DNA from: Arbacia lixula
Lineage: Eukaryota > Echinodermata > Echinoidea > Arbacioida > Arbaciidae
Assembly: GCA_963669155.1 (NCBI GenBank)
Contig: OZ022597.1
Location: 5,792,015 to 5,856,014, forward strand
Direction: 5' to 3'
Length of the DNA stretch: 64,000 bases
In this document: piece by piece, positions 11,874 through 24,016 of the stretch
How the letters are laid out: each line of letters opens with the position of its first letter
Numbering within the stretch: the stretch's first letter is position 1
Program-made: the position numbers and the translations under genes
Notes under the pieces: generated by a model
What the model was told of the DNA's origin: nothing
Database searches by the model: none
What the model saw: the letters and a program-made list of their open reading frames with translations, nothing else

Positions 11874-11976
11874 GCACTACTAATGTTCATCTTATTCCTC
11901 CTTTACTTCTCATCTCTGCAGACATCATCAAGTCTACCACACTGTGTACATGGGCGCCGTGAGAGTCCATCAGCAT

Positions 11977-12663
11977 TCAAGTTGCAAGTCCGGCAAGTCC
12001 GGCACGATGCTGTAAGGTGAGTTTGTACTGGCTGACAATTTCAAGCCATCTAGCCAGTTGACCTTCTGGGTTCTTGAAATTCATAAGCCATCTTAGCGCG
12101 CCGTGATCTGTGCGTACTGTGACGGGTTGTCCATACAAGTAGTGACGAAAGGGCTTCAGAAATTCAATAACTGCAAGCAGTTCTCGCCGGGTGACACAAT
12201 AGTTCTGTTCCGCTTTGCTTAGTGTACGACTAGCGTAGGCTGTTACTCTCTCCTTGCCATCTACTAGTTGTGATAGGACTGCTCCAATGCCATACTTGCT
12301 AGCATCCGTGTCAAGCAGAAAATCTACACCAAGTCTTGGGTAAGCTAGAATAGGGGCAGTTGTGAGTCTCTCCTTCAATGTATTGAACGCTACCCCGCAT
12401 TCATCTGACCATTTGAACTCTCTATCCTTCTGTGTAAGAGCAGTCAAAGTTTTGGCGATGTCAGAAAACTTCTCGACAAACCGCCGATAGTAGGAAGCTA
12501 AACCGATAAAACTCCTGACATCTTTTGTACATGTGGGCGTCGGCCAGCTTTTGAGAGCTTCAATCTTGTCTGGATCTGTGCGAATGCCCTCTTCTGAAAC
12601 AACATGTCCAAGATAGAGCACCTCTGTCTTGAACAGGTGGCACTTCTTACGCTTGAGTTTCAA
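11977..12663 (-). pseudogene. Gypsy-type reverse transcriptase / RNase H fossil (second copy)
   Basis: Encodes the C-terminal RT region (CHLFKTEVLYLGHVVSEEG; FIGLASYYRRFVEKFSDIAK, the usual Ty3/gypsy thumb and connection signature) and RNase H (DTDASKYGIGAVLSQ, TRRELLAVIEFL, VRTDHGALRWL). Part of a broken element; incomplete at its C-terminal side. Confidence 0.85.
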
Positions 12664-12866
12664 CTTGGCATCTCTCAGTCATTCCAAAACGACTCCCAAT
12701 CTCTCGATTGTCTCCTCGACCGTCGAACTGTAAACAATGACGTCATCTAAATACACCAACAGAATCTTCCACTGCAGACCAGAAAGAACGGTCTCAATCA
12801 ATCTCTCAAAACAACTTCCCGCAATACTTCAGATTGGTATAATCCACCAGGTACTACAAAAGCAGA

Positions 12867-13762
12867 CTACAGCTTTGCTTCATTGTCCAGAGGTACTTGC
12901 CAGTAGCCGGCAGCTAAATCTAATGCACAAAAGTACTTAGCGCCATCTAGTGCATCGATCGACTCATCCATCCTTGGGAGGAGGAATGAATCCTTTATTG
13001 TGTACTTGTTCAACTCTCTGTAGTCGACACAAAACCGCTTACTGCCGTCTTTCTTGTTTACTAACACAACAGGGGCAGCCCATGGACTGGACGAAGGGGT
13101 GATAATGCGGTGCCGCAGCATGTCTTCGACTTGCTTCTTGATTTCTTGTGACTTATGGGTGGACGTCGCGGACGTTGGCGGATGGGGGCTGAACATGTTG
13201 TGTGGATGCTGTGCTGTACTTTGTTGGTACGCCCGATGTCATGACCACCCTTAGAGAAAACATCTAGGTAAGCGTCAAAAAATGAAACAACTTCTGTTCT
13301 GTACTTGTCATCTAGGTTACTCATTGTACGTGTGTACAGATCTTTCATGTGTTCAGGTACCTCAGCAGACATGTCTGTGATGGCTGCTATCTTCAAAATT
13401 CTTCCATTTCGATCTGTGCAGTGAATGAGTTCCCCATTCACCGTAATGGTTATGCTGTCGCAGTCAATTGACGAATTTGTTTTGTGCAAAAAGTCCATTC
13501 CAAGAATTCCATCTTGGCCGATGTCTGCTATGACAGCATTGATAACATAGTTATGTGTTCCCAACTTCATGTCTACTTGTGCCTCTCCATGCACTTTGAT
13601 TGGTGTTCTGTTAGCCTGAATAAGCTGAACATCAGTCATTCTCAGTTCTGTACTCTTTTGGTTAATGGCCTGTAATGCTGCATGAGATACAATTGTCACT
13701 GTAGCTCCAGTGTCGATCAATAAGTTGATTTTCTTGTCACTTGAATTTACTTCTATGTGCAT
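12867..13762 (-). pseudogene. Gypsy-type protease and RT N-terminal fossil (second copy)
   Basis: A retropepsin-like region with LLIDTGATVTIVSHAAL and GILGMDFLH is followed by the RT start (PSSSPWAAPVVLVNKKDG, FCVDYRELNKYTIKDSF, ALDLAAGYWQVPL). Same order as in Ty3/gypsy pol. Part of a broken element. Confidence 0.85.
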
Positions 13763-14059
13763 TCCATTGTTGATTTCTCCTATTTTACATACAAACGTTC
13801 CTCTGTTATGAATGTCATGAATTACATTCTCGGGCCTTGCTGATAGCTTGGCCTCACCGCAACCCCTCGGGAAGACCTGTTGGAGTTTCCCTGCCGCTCA
13901 TCTTTGTGGGGGCATGCTCTGCTATAATGTCCTTTTTGTTGGCAATTGTAGCATGTGACATCCGACTAGTCTGTGTTGGGTTTCACAGCCAGTTTCGTGA
14001 CCATCGTCGTTAACTGTTTGAGGCTCTCTTTTAATTCGTCTATCTCTCTTCTTTTCTTC

Positions 14060-14794
14060 TCATTCACAGGTACTGGTTCTACTCTGCCATCTATCGCTCT
14101 GATCTGTCATGCTGGGCGAAAGCGGTCTCGCACCTTCTCTGACTTCATGAAAGACTCTGTGGCAAGAGCGGCTTGAATGGCGTCGCCGAGTGTGAACGGG
14201 GTTGGAACGGAAAATGCCGGCGCGAATCTCTGGTTCGTTGATGGCTTCCAAGAAATGCACTTTTGACAAGCGTTCCAGTGCAGAAGTGTTCAACTCCGGG
14301 TAAGCGAGTCCTGACAGATCGCGTATCATCTGCCCCAACATTTGTAGCGATTCATCTTTATTACGCCTCCTTGTGCGCAATTCCAAGAGAAAGTTCTCCG
14401 CTTGTTCTCCAGGCCCGAACCTTTTCTCCAGTTGTATCACGAGATGACGATAGGAAACAGGCATGTCTACCGGTAGAGTGCCAAAGACTTTCAGGGCTTG
14501 TCCTTGCAACCTCGTTGCTAGAAACTGTCCTGCTTCCACGTCGGTCCATCCATTTAGCTGTCCGCAGACATCAATATGATGACGGTAGTCTGTCCAGGGG
14601 GTTCTACCAGCAAATTTGTCTGGCAAGACGTCCTTATGATGCTGTCGTCCTTGTACTTCTGTCTGCGCTCGACTGTTGACGTACTGTGGATTCCCCCGGA
14701 AACTGTGGGCATCATACACTCTACACCGCTCTTCCGGGATCACATCTCCAAACTCTCCCACTCGCACTGCAACTTCTGGGTCGCTCTCATCCAC
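14060..14794 (-). pseudogene. Gag fossil (second copy)
   Basis: Capsid-like region starting MDESDPEVAVRVGEFGD with LPDKFAGRTPWTDYRHH, ATRLQGQALKVFGTLPV and LLELRTRRRNKDESLQML, as in Ty3/gypsy gag. A zinc-knuckle-like CYNCQQKGHYSRACP is encoded further down the minus strand near 13910-13960. Broken. Confidence 0.8.
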
Positions 14795-14895
14795 TGCCCA
14801 ACCATCTCATTCTCATTGGTTAGCTGTGACCTACGAATTGACCTCTAGCTGTCGCTAACAGTACTGCACTGTACATCGTGCATGACATACTACCT

Positions 14896-16100
14896 TCTCC
14901 CTCCTGTCCTTCTCCTTCCTGTCTTTCTCCCTCCTGTCTTCCTTCCTCCTAGCTTCCCGCCTTTCCTCCACCTCCCTGCCGTGGTCACGCCTCCTCCACT
15001 CCCATACATCCGGTACTCTATTTCCCCTTTGCTTCGCTTCAAACGCCGTAGATGCTCATGTGAAACTCACAAAGTAGGCCTCCTCCCTCCTCTCCGGGTG
15101 TGCCCTCCCGTAGTGGCGGGCCAAGTCCTGACGTCCCGCCCCCTTGTAATTGCAGCGAAGGCACCTAACCATGGACCTATCATGGATGGACTGCGCTCGG
15201 ATAGACTTCCTTTAATCTATGAGGTCCGCCGCCTCATAAAAATCCAAGACATTCAGGTGTTTTAAACAACTAGAGCATTTCTAATTAGGTAGTGCCTTCC
15301 TTTGAATAACAAAAGAAAATCTGTTTTGAGAAGTATGCCAACCGTTCAGCCTTCGCTGGGAGCTCGTTGCTGAGCTTTTTTTACACACACTGTGAATTAG
15401 TTTTGGGGTAAGCGAAGGGAAACTTTGAAAAAATTGTAGAAAGAATTTGGTCCGTAACTTTTTCGGACACCTCCGCACACGAAATTGAGGTTGTTTCCAT
15501 GAAAGATGAAACACTCAATAAACGATTTACAAGATATTTTTAAGGAAATATGATTTGGAAATGTGTGATATGGAGGCATTTCTCTGGCATGTTTTCTACA
15601 GTATTCTCATTTTATCACAAAAACGAAGCAACAATATAATCTGAAATTCACAGAATCGTATCTTTTTATGAATTAATACTACTGCACATGCACTTCAGTT
15701 CATGTAGTGGTTCTGAAATCTTCTGCGCATACAGAATATATATTCCTCAAAATGCATCCTACATTTTGTCATGCTTGTTTGGCGGCGGATCTCCCTCGAT
15801 CAAAGAGCCAAACGCGTAAAATATTCCATTGTGACATCAATGCACACGACTGCTGTAGGAATAAATTACACTTCGTGCTGACTCCATTCCTTACACCTCT
15901 CTGACCTAACCGAGAGGCCTCTGCCATGCCTCTTCCTGCAGTGATCCCTCAGCTCCTCCGTCCCCGGCCATATGTCCTTGCAAGCTGGACAAGGGATCAT
16001 CTGTAAAAATGATTCAGCATTCATGGATCAGTTATGTTGTTCTGTGGCCTTATTTATGTATCCCTATATCGTAATGGTAATGTTCGGTTCCTAGGGGGGT
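14896..16100. other. Spacer between integrase end and second gag
   Basis: Begins with a pyrimidine-rich tract on the plus strand (14896-15000, repeats of CTCCCTCCTGTC and CTTCCTCC), then ~1.1 kb without a recognisable domain. By position it follows integrase of the first segment on the minus strand, so it may hold 3' internal sequence of the LTR element. No LTR is recognisable here. Confidence 0.5.
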
Positions 16101-16121
16101 TCCTGCGGTCAATCCAACTGT

Positions 16122-17492
16122 CTACCTGGGGACCCTGGTACTCTTTTTAATAAAAAGGTGAACGACCCTGGGCTTGACTCTACTTGACTCTTCGATACGG
16201 TAGATCACGTCAGACAGTTTATCTATCACCAGATAAGGTCCTGACCATTTTGGCACAAATTTGGGGCAAACACCTCTCTTTCTCGCCACATCATATAGCC
16301 ACACCCAGTCACCTCGCTTGAACTTTCTCAGAGTTGTATTTCAGTCATAAGTTTTCGCTTGCTTTTGCGCTGACATCTGAAGCCTGCTGCGCGCGGCTTC
16401 ATGTGCTGAGTGTAGTTTATCCCGTAACTGTAATGCGTAATCTTGATCTTGTATTTCTTCTTCAGATTCCGGCTGGCTGAACATCAAATCCAGGGGTAAT
16501 GTTGCTTCTCGACCCATCATCATCATGGCTGGGCTCTCTCCTGTCGATTCTTGCACAGCGGCTCTATAGGCGAGCATGGCGATTGGGATCTTCTCATCCC
16601 AATCTTTCTGATGGTGGTCTGGATCCAACAGGGGAATCAGCATGCTGACTAAGGTACGGTTGAAGCGTTCTACGAAACCATCACTCTGTGGGTGTAGAGG
16701 GCAAGTCTTTGTCTTCTTTATTCCAAGTAATTTACATACTTCATGCATCAGATTTGACTCAAATTTCCGTCCTTGATCCGTGTGTAACTCCTTGGGAATT
16801 CCATACCGACACACAAATTCTTCTACAAAAACGTGTGGAGCTGAACCTGCTTCTTGATCAGGTAATGGATAGGCCTCTGCCCATTTTGTGAAATAGTCTC
16901 CTACGACCAACACATATTTGTTTCCTCTCTCTGTTTCGGGTAAGGGTCCTAGAATGTCCATTGCAACTCGTTCTAAAGGAGCGCCCACTCTATATTGTTG
17001 AAGAGGAGCCCGTTTCCTCTTTTGCGGATTCTTGACTTTCACACATGTCGTGCATTTCCTTATCCAAGAGCGGACGTCTGCAGCTAATCCTACTCAGTAG
17101 AATTTTCGCTGGACTTTATGAAGAGACTTGTTAACTCCCAGGTGAGCTCCTGTTTCGGCATCGTGTACTTCAGCTAACACTCTTGCTCTCAACGTTCTAG
17201 GCAGTACTATTTTCCAGTTCCCCTCCTTTCCATCATCTGACTCCCACCTCTTTACTAATACTCTGTCTTTAACCTCTAACAAGTCCCAATTTATCCAGTA
17301 GGTCTTTGTAGCAGCTGAACTCGCAAAAACGTCCCTCCATGCTGGTTTATGTAGTGATTTCTCTTTACTCTGTAGGATGTAGGCGATATCACTGTCCAGC
17401 AACTGAGCTTCTCTAATCTCTTCCGACGACAGCGGCGAAGATAGGGTGACAGCTTGTAACCTCTCTTCAAGTTTATGCACCTCTCCGCTCAT
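16122..17492 (-). pseudogene. Integrase fossil of the gypsy-like element
   Basis: Encodes an upstream region ending in a zinc-finger-like segment (RTLRARVLAEVHDAETGAHLG type), then the DDE core: MDILGPLPETERGNKYVLVV with WAEAYPLPD, YGIPKELHTDQGRKFESNL, and CPLHPQSDGFVERFNRTLVS, then AYRAAVQESTGESP. A C-terminal WLYDVARKRGVCPKFVPKW block resembles the gypsy integrase tail. Only one integrase region is visible in the composite. Broken. Confidence 0.85.
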
Positions 17493-17603
17493 GGTGCTCG
17501 CAATCTCGTTATTTCATCTACGTTATAATTCAAATAAAAATAACAATTGGCATTACATCAGCATATTCTAACATGCACTACTAATGTTCATCTTATTCCT
17601 CCT

Positions 17604-18669
17604 TTACTTCTCATCTCTGCAGACATCATCAAGTCTACCACACTGTGTACATGGGCGCCGTGAGAGTCCATCAGCATTCAAGTGGATTCGTCGGGCACGA
17701 TGCTCTAAGGTGAGTTTGTACTGGCTGACAATTTCAAGCCATCTAGCCAGTTGACCTTCTGGGTTCTTGAAATTCATAAGCCATCTTAGCGCGCTGTGAT
17801 CTGTGCGTACTGTGACGGGTGGTCCATACAAGTAGTGACGAAAGGGCTTCAGAAATTTGATAACTGCAAGCAGTTCTCGCCGGGTGACACAATAGTTCTG
17901 TTCCGCTTTGCTTAGTGTACGACTAGCGTAGGCTGTTACTCTCTCCTTGCCATCTACTAGTTGTGATAGGACTGCTCCAATGCCATACTTGCTAGCATCC
18001 ATGTCAAGCAGAAAATCTATTTTATTTAATGTGTATTTGTTTTGATGATTTTTGCTATCACTATTTGGTTTGACTTGGCTAACCCATCTGGTGCCTGGTG
18101 GCCTCAAGTGCTATACTAGAGTTTCTGTGAATAATGTGCTGACCGGGCTTGTCCCTTAAATTGTTGGTGAACGAAGCAGCAAGCAAGAGGCCACCAGGCC
18201 TCATCTGGCACAGTTCAGAACTCCAATGGTTGATGCAATTTAATGTATATATTTATATTTTATATCTGATTGTAAGCGCTGTGATACTTTTTGTGTATAG
18301 CGCAGATAAATAACCATTATTATTATTATCTACACCAAGTCTTGGGTAAGCTAGAATAGGGGCAGTTGTGAGTCTCTCCTTCAATGTATTGAATGCTACC
18401 TCGCATTCATCTGACCATTTGAACTCTCTATCCTTCTGTGTAAGAGCAGTCAAAGTTTTGGCGATGTCAGAAAACTTTTCGACAAACCGCCGATAGTAAG
18501 AAGCTAAACCGATAAAACTCCTGACATCTTTTGTACATGTGGGCGTCGGCCAGCTTTTGAGAGCTTCAATCTTGTCTGGATCTGTGCGAATGCCCTCTTC
18601 TGAAACAACATGTCCAAGATAGAGCACCTCTGTCTTGAACAGGTGGCACTTCTTAGGCTTGAGTTTCAA
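17604..18669 (-). pseudogene. Gypsy-type RT / RNase H fossil, interrupted by a small insertion
   Basis: Same signatures as 11977-12663 (FIGLASYYRRFVEKFSDIAK; DASKYGIGAVLSQ; VRTDHSALRWLMNF), split by the element at 18020-18328. The RNase H part extends further here, to HLNADGLSRRPC, than in the second copy. Broken. Confidence 0.85.
18020..18328 (+). mobile_element. Small retroposon with (ATT)n tail inside the RT region
   Basis: A ~309-bp insertion absent from the sister copy at 12312. It is flanked by TCTA on both sides (18016-18019 and 18329-18332), a likely 4-bp target duplication. The right end, TGTAAGCGCTGTGATAC..TGTATAGCGCAGATAAATAA followed by (ATT)n, looks like the hairpin-plus-microsatellite 3' tail of CR1/L2-type LINEs and their SINEs. 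A truncated LINE end or a SINE is possible. Confidence 0.7.
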
Positions 18670-18891
18670 CTTGGCATCTCTCAGTCATTCCAAAACGACT
18701 CCCAATCTCTCGATTGTCTCCTCGACCGTCGAACTGTAAACAATGACGTCGTCTAAATAGACCAACAGAATCTTCCACTGCAGACCAGAAAGAACGGTCT
18801 CAATCAATCTCTCAAAACAACTTCCCATGTTTGATAATTCGAAGGGCAATACTTCAGATTGGTATAATCCACCAGGTACTACAAAAGCAGA

Positions 18892-19791
18892 CTACAGCTT
18901 TGCTTCATTGTCCAGAGGTACTTGCCAGTAGCCGGCAGCTAAATCTAATGTACAAAAGTACTTAGCGCCATCTAGTGCATCGATCGACTCATCTATCCTT
19001 GGGAGGGGGAATGAATCCTTTATTGTGTACTTGTTCAACTCTCTGTAGTCGACACAAAACTGCTTAATGCCGTCTTTCTTGTTTACTAACACAACAGGGG
19101 AAGCCCATGGACTGGACGAAGGGGTGATAATGGCGTGCCGCAGCATGTCTTCGACTTGCTTCTCGATTTCTTGTCGCTGACCTATGGGTGGACGTCGCGG
19201 ACGTTGGCGGATGGGGGCTGAACGTGTTGTGTGGATGCTGTTCTGTACTTTGTTGGTACGCCAGATGTCATGACCACCCTTAGAGAAAACATCTTGGTAA
19301 GCGTCAAAAAATGAAACAACCTCTGTTCTGTACTTGTCATCTAAGTTACTCATTGTACGTGTGTACAGATCTTTCATGTGTTCAGGTACCTCAGCAGACA
19401 TGTCTGTGATGGCTGCTATCTTCAAATTTCTTCCGTTTCGATCTGTGCAGTGAATGAGTTCCCCATTCACCATAATGGTCATGCTGTCGCAGTCAATTGA
19501 CGAATTTGTTTTGTGCAAAAAGTCTATTCCAAGAATTCCATCTTGGCCGATGTCTGCTATGACAGCATTGATAACATAGTTATGTGTTCCCAACTTCATG
19601 TTTACTTGTGCTTCTCCATGCACCTTGATTGGTGTTCCGTTAGCCTGAATAAGCTGAACATCAGTCATTCTCAGTTCTGGACTTTTTTGGTTAATGGCCT
19701 GTAATGCTGCATGAGATACAAATGTCACTGTAACTCCTGTGTCGATCAATAAGTTGATTTTCTTGTCATTTGAAGTTACTTCTATGTGCAT
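18892..19791 (-). pseudogene. Gypsy-type protease and RT N-terminal fossil (first copy)
   Basis: Partner of 12867-13762. Protease LLIDTGVTVTFVSHAAL and GILGIDFLHK; RT VDYRELNKYTIKDSFPLPR and LDLAAGYWQVPL. It is open over about 299 residues, the longest pol frame of the composite. The element as a whole is broken. Confidence 0.85.
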
Positions 19792-19914
19792 TCCATTGTT
19801 GATTTCTCCTATTTTACATACAAACGTTCCTCTGTTATGAATGTCGTGAATTACATTCTCGGGCCTTGCTGATAGCTTGGCCTCACCGCGACCCCTCGGG
19901 AAGACCTGTTGGAG

Positions 19915-20823
19915 TTTCCCTGCCGCTCATCTTTGTGGGGGCATGCTCTGCTATAATGTCCTTTTTGTTGGCAATTGTAGCATGTGACATCCGACTTGTC
20001 TGTGTTGGGTTTCACAGCCAATTTTCGTGACCATCGTCGTTAACTGTTTGAGGCTCTCTTTTAATTCGTCTATCTCTCTTCTTTTCTTCTCAGTCACAGG
20101 TACTGGTTCTACTCTGCCATCTATCGCTCTGATCTGTCGTGCTGGGCGAAAGCGATCTCGCACCTTCTCTGACTTCATGAATGACTCTGTGGCAAGAGCG
20201 GCTTGAATGGCGTCGTCGAGTGTGATGGGGTTGGAACGGAAAATGCCGGCGCGAATCTCTGGTTCGTTGATGGCTTCCAAGAAATGCACTTTTGACATGC
20301 GTTCCAGTGCAGAAGTGTTCAACTCCGGGTAAGCGAATCCTGACAGATCGCGTATCACCTGCCCTAACATTTGTAGCGATTCATCTTTATTACGCCTCCT
20401 TGTGCACAATTCCAAGAGAAAGTTCTCCGCTTGTTCTCCAGGCCAGAACCTTTTCTCAAGTTGTATCACTAGATGACAATAGGAAATAGGCATGTCTACC
20501 GGTAGAGTGCCAAAGACTTTCAGGGCTTGTCCTTGCAACCTCGTTGCTAGAAACTGTCCTGCTTCCACGTCGGTCCATCCATTTAGCTGTCCGCAGACAT
20601 CACAATGATGACGGTAGTCTGTCCAGGGGGTTCTACCAGCAAATTTGTCTGGCAAGACGTCCTTATGATGCCGTCGTCCTTGTTTTTCTGTCTGCGCTCG
20701 ACTGTTGACATACTGTGGATTCCCGCGGAAACTGTGCGCATCATACACTCTACGCCGCTCTTCCGGGATCACATCTCCAAACTCTCCCACTCGCACTGCA
20801 ACTTCTGGGTCGCTCTCATCCAC
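19915..20823 (-). pseudogene. Gag fossil (first copy)
   Basis: Capsid-like sequence starting MDESDPEVAVRVGEFGDVIP, with DKFAGRTPWTDYRHHCDVCG and DLSGFAYPELNTSALERMS. The CX2CX4HX4C knuckle CYNCQQKGHYSRACP is encoded around 19920-19985, overlapping the 3' side. Order gag, protease, RT is as expected for Ty3/gypsy. Broken. Confidence 0.8.
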
Positions 20824-21145
20824 TGCCCAACCATCTCATTCTCATTGGTTAGCTGTGACCTACGAATTGACCTCTAGCTCTCGCTAACAGTACTGCACTG
20901 TACATCGTGCATGACATACTACCTCGACTCTGCCGCACAACATCAACACTCAACCAAGATGTCGTCTTTAACTGTCATTTATCAGCTAGCATTCAATTTG
21001 GTGAGTTGCAAGATATCCATTATGTGGTCATTATTCTGTCCCTTTCATACAAATCGTGTGTGACATTCATCTCGTCACACTTGTTCGCTACATTTGCCTC
21101 ACACAGCGTACACAAGTGGCAAATAGCCACACTTTCGTCTGCGAC

Positions 21146-21290
21146 TCTTGTACGCTGTCTCTTGTACGCTGTCTCTCGTACGCTGTCTCTTGTACGCTGT
21201 CTCTTGTACGCTGTCTCTCGTACGCTGTCTCTTGTAAGCTGTATCTTGTATGCCGTCTCTTGTACGCTGGCTCTTGTACGATGTACTCTC
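21146..21290. repeat. ~14-bp minisatellite inside right LTR
   Basis: About ten units of CTTGTACGCTGTCT with C/T variants (TCTCGTACGCTG). Homologous to 7700-7797 but longer, showing unit gain or loss since the two LTRs separated. Confidence 0.9.
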
Positions 21291-22029
21291 GTACTGCGTA
21301 CCCACATGTTCAAGACATAGTGGTAAACGTGTCACCTCGGTCATACCACATCTCACTCATGGCAAACTCACAACATTCGTACAATCACGTCATCAGCCAA
21401 CATTAAATCAATCATCCATTCCAAGTCATGACAATATTTCTTCCTCTCTCAATTTCGCGCCAGTAGCATGGTAACATTTTTATTACCCTCAAGCATCGAT
21501 GTGTGGTTCGTGACTGAAATTGATAGACTATTACGCTCTCAAGATGTTAAAAGTTCTTTGCCAGATAACGACAGTAAATTATGACATAAGCTTAACTTAG
21601 GTACTTTTACTTAACTACAAACACATCAACAGACACTGAATCACTGACCTTCGACCAGTAACAACCTCGAATACATCCACTTACTCTACTCTACCGAAAC
21701 TACTGTGCAACCTAAGTTCAAGAAATATTCTTTAGAGTTCAAGTAAAGTTCAACTGAACTTTATTAAAGTATAAGAGTAAACATTTTTTGGTGATGAAAC
21801 ATTCAACTGGTATTCAACGATAGGAAAATGTAACTTGTAGCTTTATATACATATATGTACATCTATACATCGATCCCTTACTGGTTTTTCTGTACAATGC
21901 CGAATGCATCGTGATAGAGATACAATTACAAGTACATCTGTCTGATGCTAAAGAAAATAGGAATAGGAAAGAAGAAAGAGAAAGGGTGGAAGACATGTCT
22001 CTCGATTGGTCGTCTCCTCGACTGGCAAT

Positions 22030-22285
22030 GTAACTTGTTGCAAAACTGTCATTGTCATTGCATAACTCTCGTTATGTACCCTGTTCAGGATTTATGGCGT
22101 ACCAGACTGGTTACTGGCATTGCATGACTCTCGTTGTTTACCCTGTTCGGGATTTATGGCGCAACAGACTGGTTACTGGCATTGCGTAACTCTCGTTGCT
22201 TACCCTGTTCGGGATTTTTGGCATACCAGACTGGTTACTGGCATCGCATAACTCTCGTCGCTTATCCTGTTCGGGATTTACAGCT
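22030..22285. repeat. 62-bp tandem repeat inside right LTR
   Basis: Nearly four units containing GCATAACTCTCGTTGCTTAC, CCTGTTCGGGATTTATGGCG and CCAGACTGGTTACTGGCAT, each 62 bp. Present only in the right LTR. Confidence 0.9.
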
Positions 22286-24016
22286 ACGATGAACATCTCC
22301 AGATAGGAAAGGGGGTGGAAAGTTTAGAGGGAAAGAGAGAAAGCATCGACAGAGTACAATTCGTGGAATGTAATCGTGTCGTTGATATTGGTTATCTCTA
22401 AATATGTGATCTACCAATACTTACATATCTTACTCTTAAAACACATATATATGAGGCACACACCACTTATGAGGCACGCTTAACTTATGTCAAGGACTCA
22501 GTCCAGAACATGGTACGAAACATGTTCCAAACATGTTCAAATAGCATAAAAGTTCAATTCAATCCAAACAATGTCAAAAGTTCTAATACGTGAGAGTTAT
22601 GAGTAGGAATTTATAGATATAACTTAAAGTTTTGAATATAAGTAGAGTAGACCTACAAGTCTAAGAACAGATTCTTCCAAACTTATGCCTGAAAAATATA
22701 AGTAGAGTACTCTAAGAATGGATTCTTCCAAACTGATGCCTGAAAACCACCCCCCGGGTCCCATACCCGTTCTCTGTTTCACTCTATGTCGTTGATGCAT
22801 TGTTCTGTAATAAATAAAGAACAAAACAATTCTTGTCATGTTTCTTCACTCTCTCTTCTTTGTGAAATCAATCATGTTTACAGGTATATCCTTCTCTTCT
22901 TTCTGGTATCTCACTTATCAATGAGTCATATGTTCTTAGAATTATCACCTTAATAGTCCTGTTTATGTAAAAGTATAAATAAAAGACAATTTTCTACTCA
23001 CTGTGATCTAGTCTTTCTTGTCCAAAAGCCAAAAAGTCAAGCTTTACGTCGCAAACTAAAGCAGCCCGAAATTCAGGGTGGAAAAATGGCGTAATACGCC
23101 CCTCATCTCCCCATCTCTCCTTTTATATCCCCCCTCATTCCTTACGCGATTGGTCAAAACCCCAGCTCCTAATTAATTATTCAAGGGAAATACTTGAGCC
23201 TAATTGGCTGATACCTCTTACTACGCAGTTCTCTGCGCGGGAAATTCGACTTATCACAGGGAAAATTAAACAAGATATAAGTATATTCTTGCATAATATT
23301 CCTTACGATCATTACGCAATACAACCATATACTTCACACTGAACCTACACAGGATTACATAATCATATGAGCAAGTATTAAAAAGCACAACTCTTTCAAT
23401 AACTTTTACTCATCAACCACTCATCAACCCCGGCCAATACCTTGCCTTCAACATCGAAAAGTCGCAACTCTCGCCAGAGCTTGAAAACGGTAGCCCGCTA
23501 GGCAACAGCGTCGACTCTGTGCACGGCCGAACATCCAAGCGAGCACAGGGTCAACCCCGGGACCTAGATAAATCACGAACTACATCCTAATGCGCATGCG
23601 CATCTTACACACATGTGCGTCGCATTGACAGAATTAACACACAGGGAAGAAGCTCACCCGTGTAAAAATGCAGTGCTGTGTAGCACAGTATAACACACGT
23701 AACTCATATAGTCGCGCAAATTTTGCTCACGCTCTAGAAACTATCAGAAGAATTGTGGCTTTTCTGAATGTCAGTATACAACCTCGTTTTAAACAGGATA
23801 CACCATGTCACATGGCATTATTATAAGATCTATCAACTGTAGTTTTATAATTTATCTCCCATGAAAAACAGGATCAAAGTACGTGCAAACATTGGACATA
23901 TATTTGACTTCCTCTTAAATCTCGCATCTCGCGATGTCTGATATACATGTAAATGATAGTCTTGGGATCAGACTTAGAAAATAAAAAAAAATGAGGGTGG
24001 GAGGGAAACCGTTTCA

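Larger units (their letters stand above)
11866..14895 (-). repeat. Second copy of the gag-protease-RT segment
   Basis: A ~3.03-kb direct repeat of 17567-20924. Shared edges are TCTAACATGCACTACTAATG on the left and GCATGACATACTACCT on the right. It contains gag, protease and reverse-transcriptase/RNase H parts but no integrase. It is broken. Confidence 0.85.
17567..20924 (-). repeat. First copy of the gag-protease-RT segment
   Basis: Direct repeat partner of 11866-14895, longer by a ~309-bp insertion (18020-18328). It is contiguous with the integrase region on one side and the right LTR on the other, so it is in the expected element order. Broken. Confidence 0.85.
7459..24016 (-). mobile_element. 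Fossil Ty3/gypsy-like LTR retrotransposon, rearranged composite
   Basis: Two ~3.1-3.4 kb LTR-like repeats (7459-10829 and 20924-24016) enclose gag, protease, reverse transcriptase, RNase H and integrase segments on the minus strand. The gag-to-RT segment is present twice (11866-14895 and 17567-20924); integrase once. Recognisable marks are a CX2CX4HX4C gag knuckle, the protease DTG, RNase H TDASKYG and an integrase core. The right LTR end (minus strand TGAAACGG) abuts a transposase fragment. It is broken, with several reading-frame breaks and rearrangement. One 165-bp comparison of the two LTRs gives about 5% mismatch by eye, so moderately old. Exact left boundary and target duplication are not resolved. 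Confidence 0.8.
20924..24016 (-). repeat. Right LTR-like repeat (5' LTR by orientation)
   Basis: Matches 7459-10829 apart from large indels: it lacks ~520 bp and carries about 1 kb extra (roughly 21950-22970) including a 62-bp tandem repeat. The outer end read on the minus strand is TGAAACGGTTTCCC, beginning with the canonical TG. Directly outside lies a transposase exon fragment. Confidence 0.7.

Noticed and set aside
11332-11883. Ser/Leu-rich hydrophobic frame on the plus strand
   Set aside because: Antisense of the acidic repeat frame; composition follows from the purine-rich repeat, not a membrane protein.
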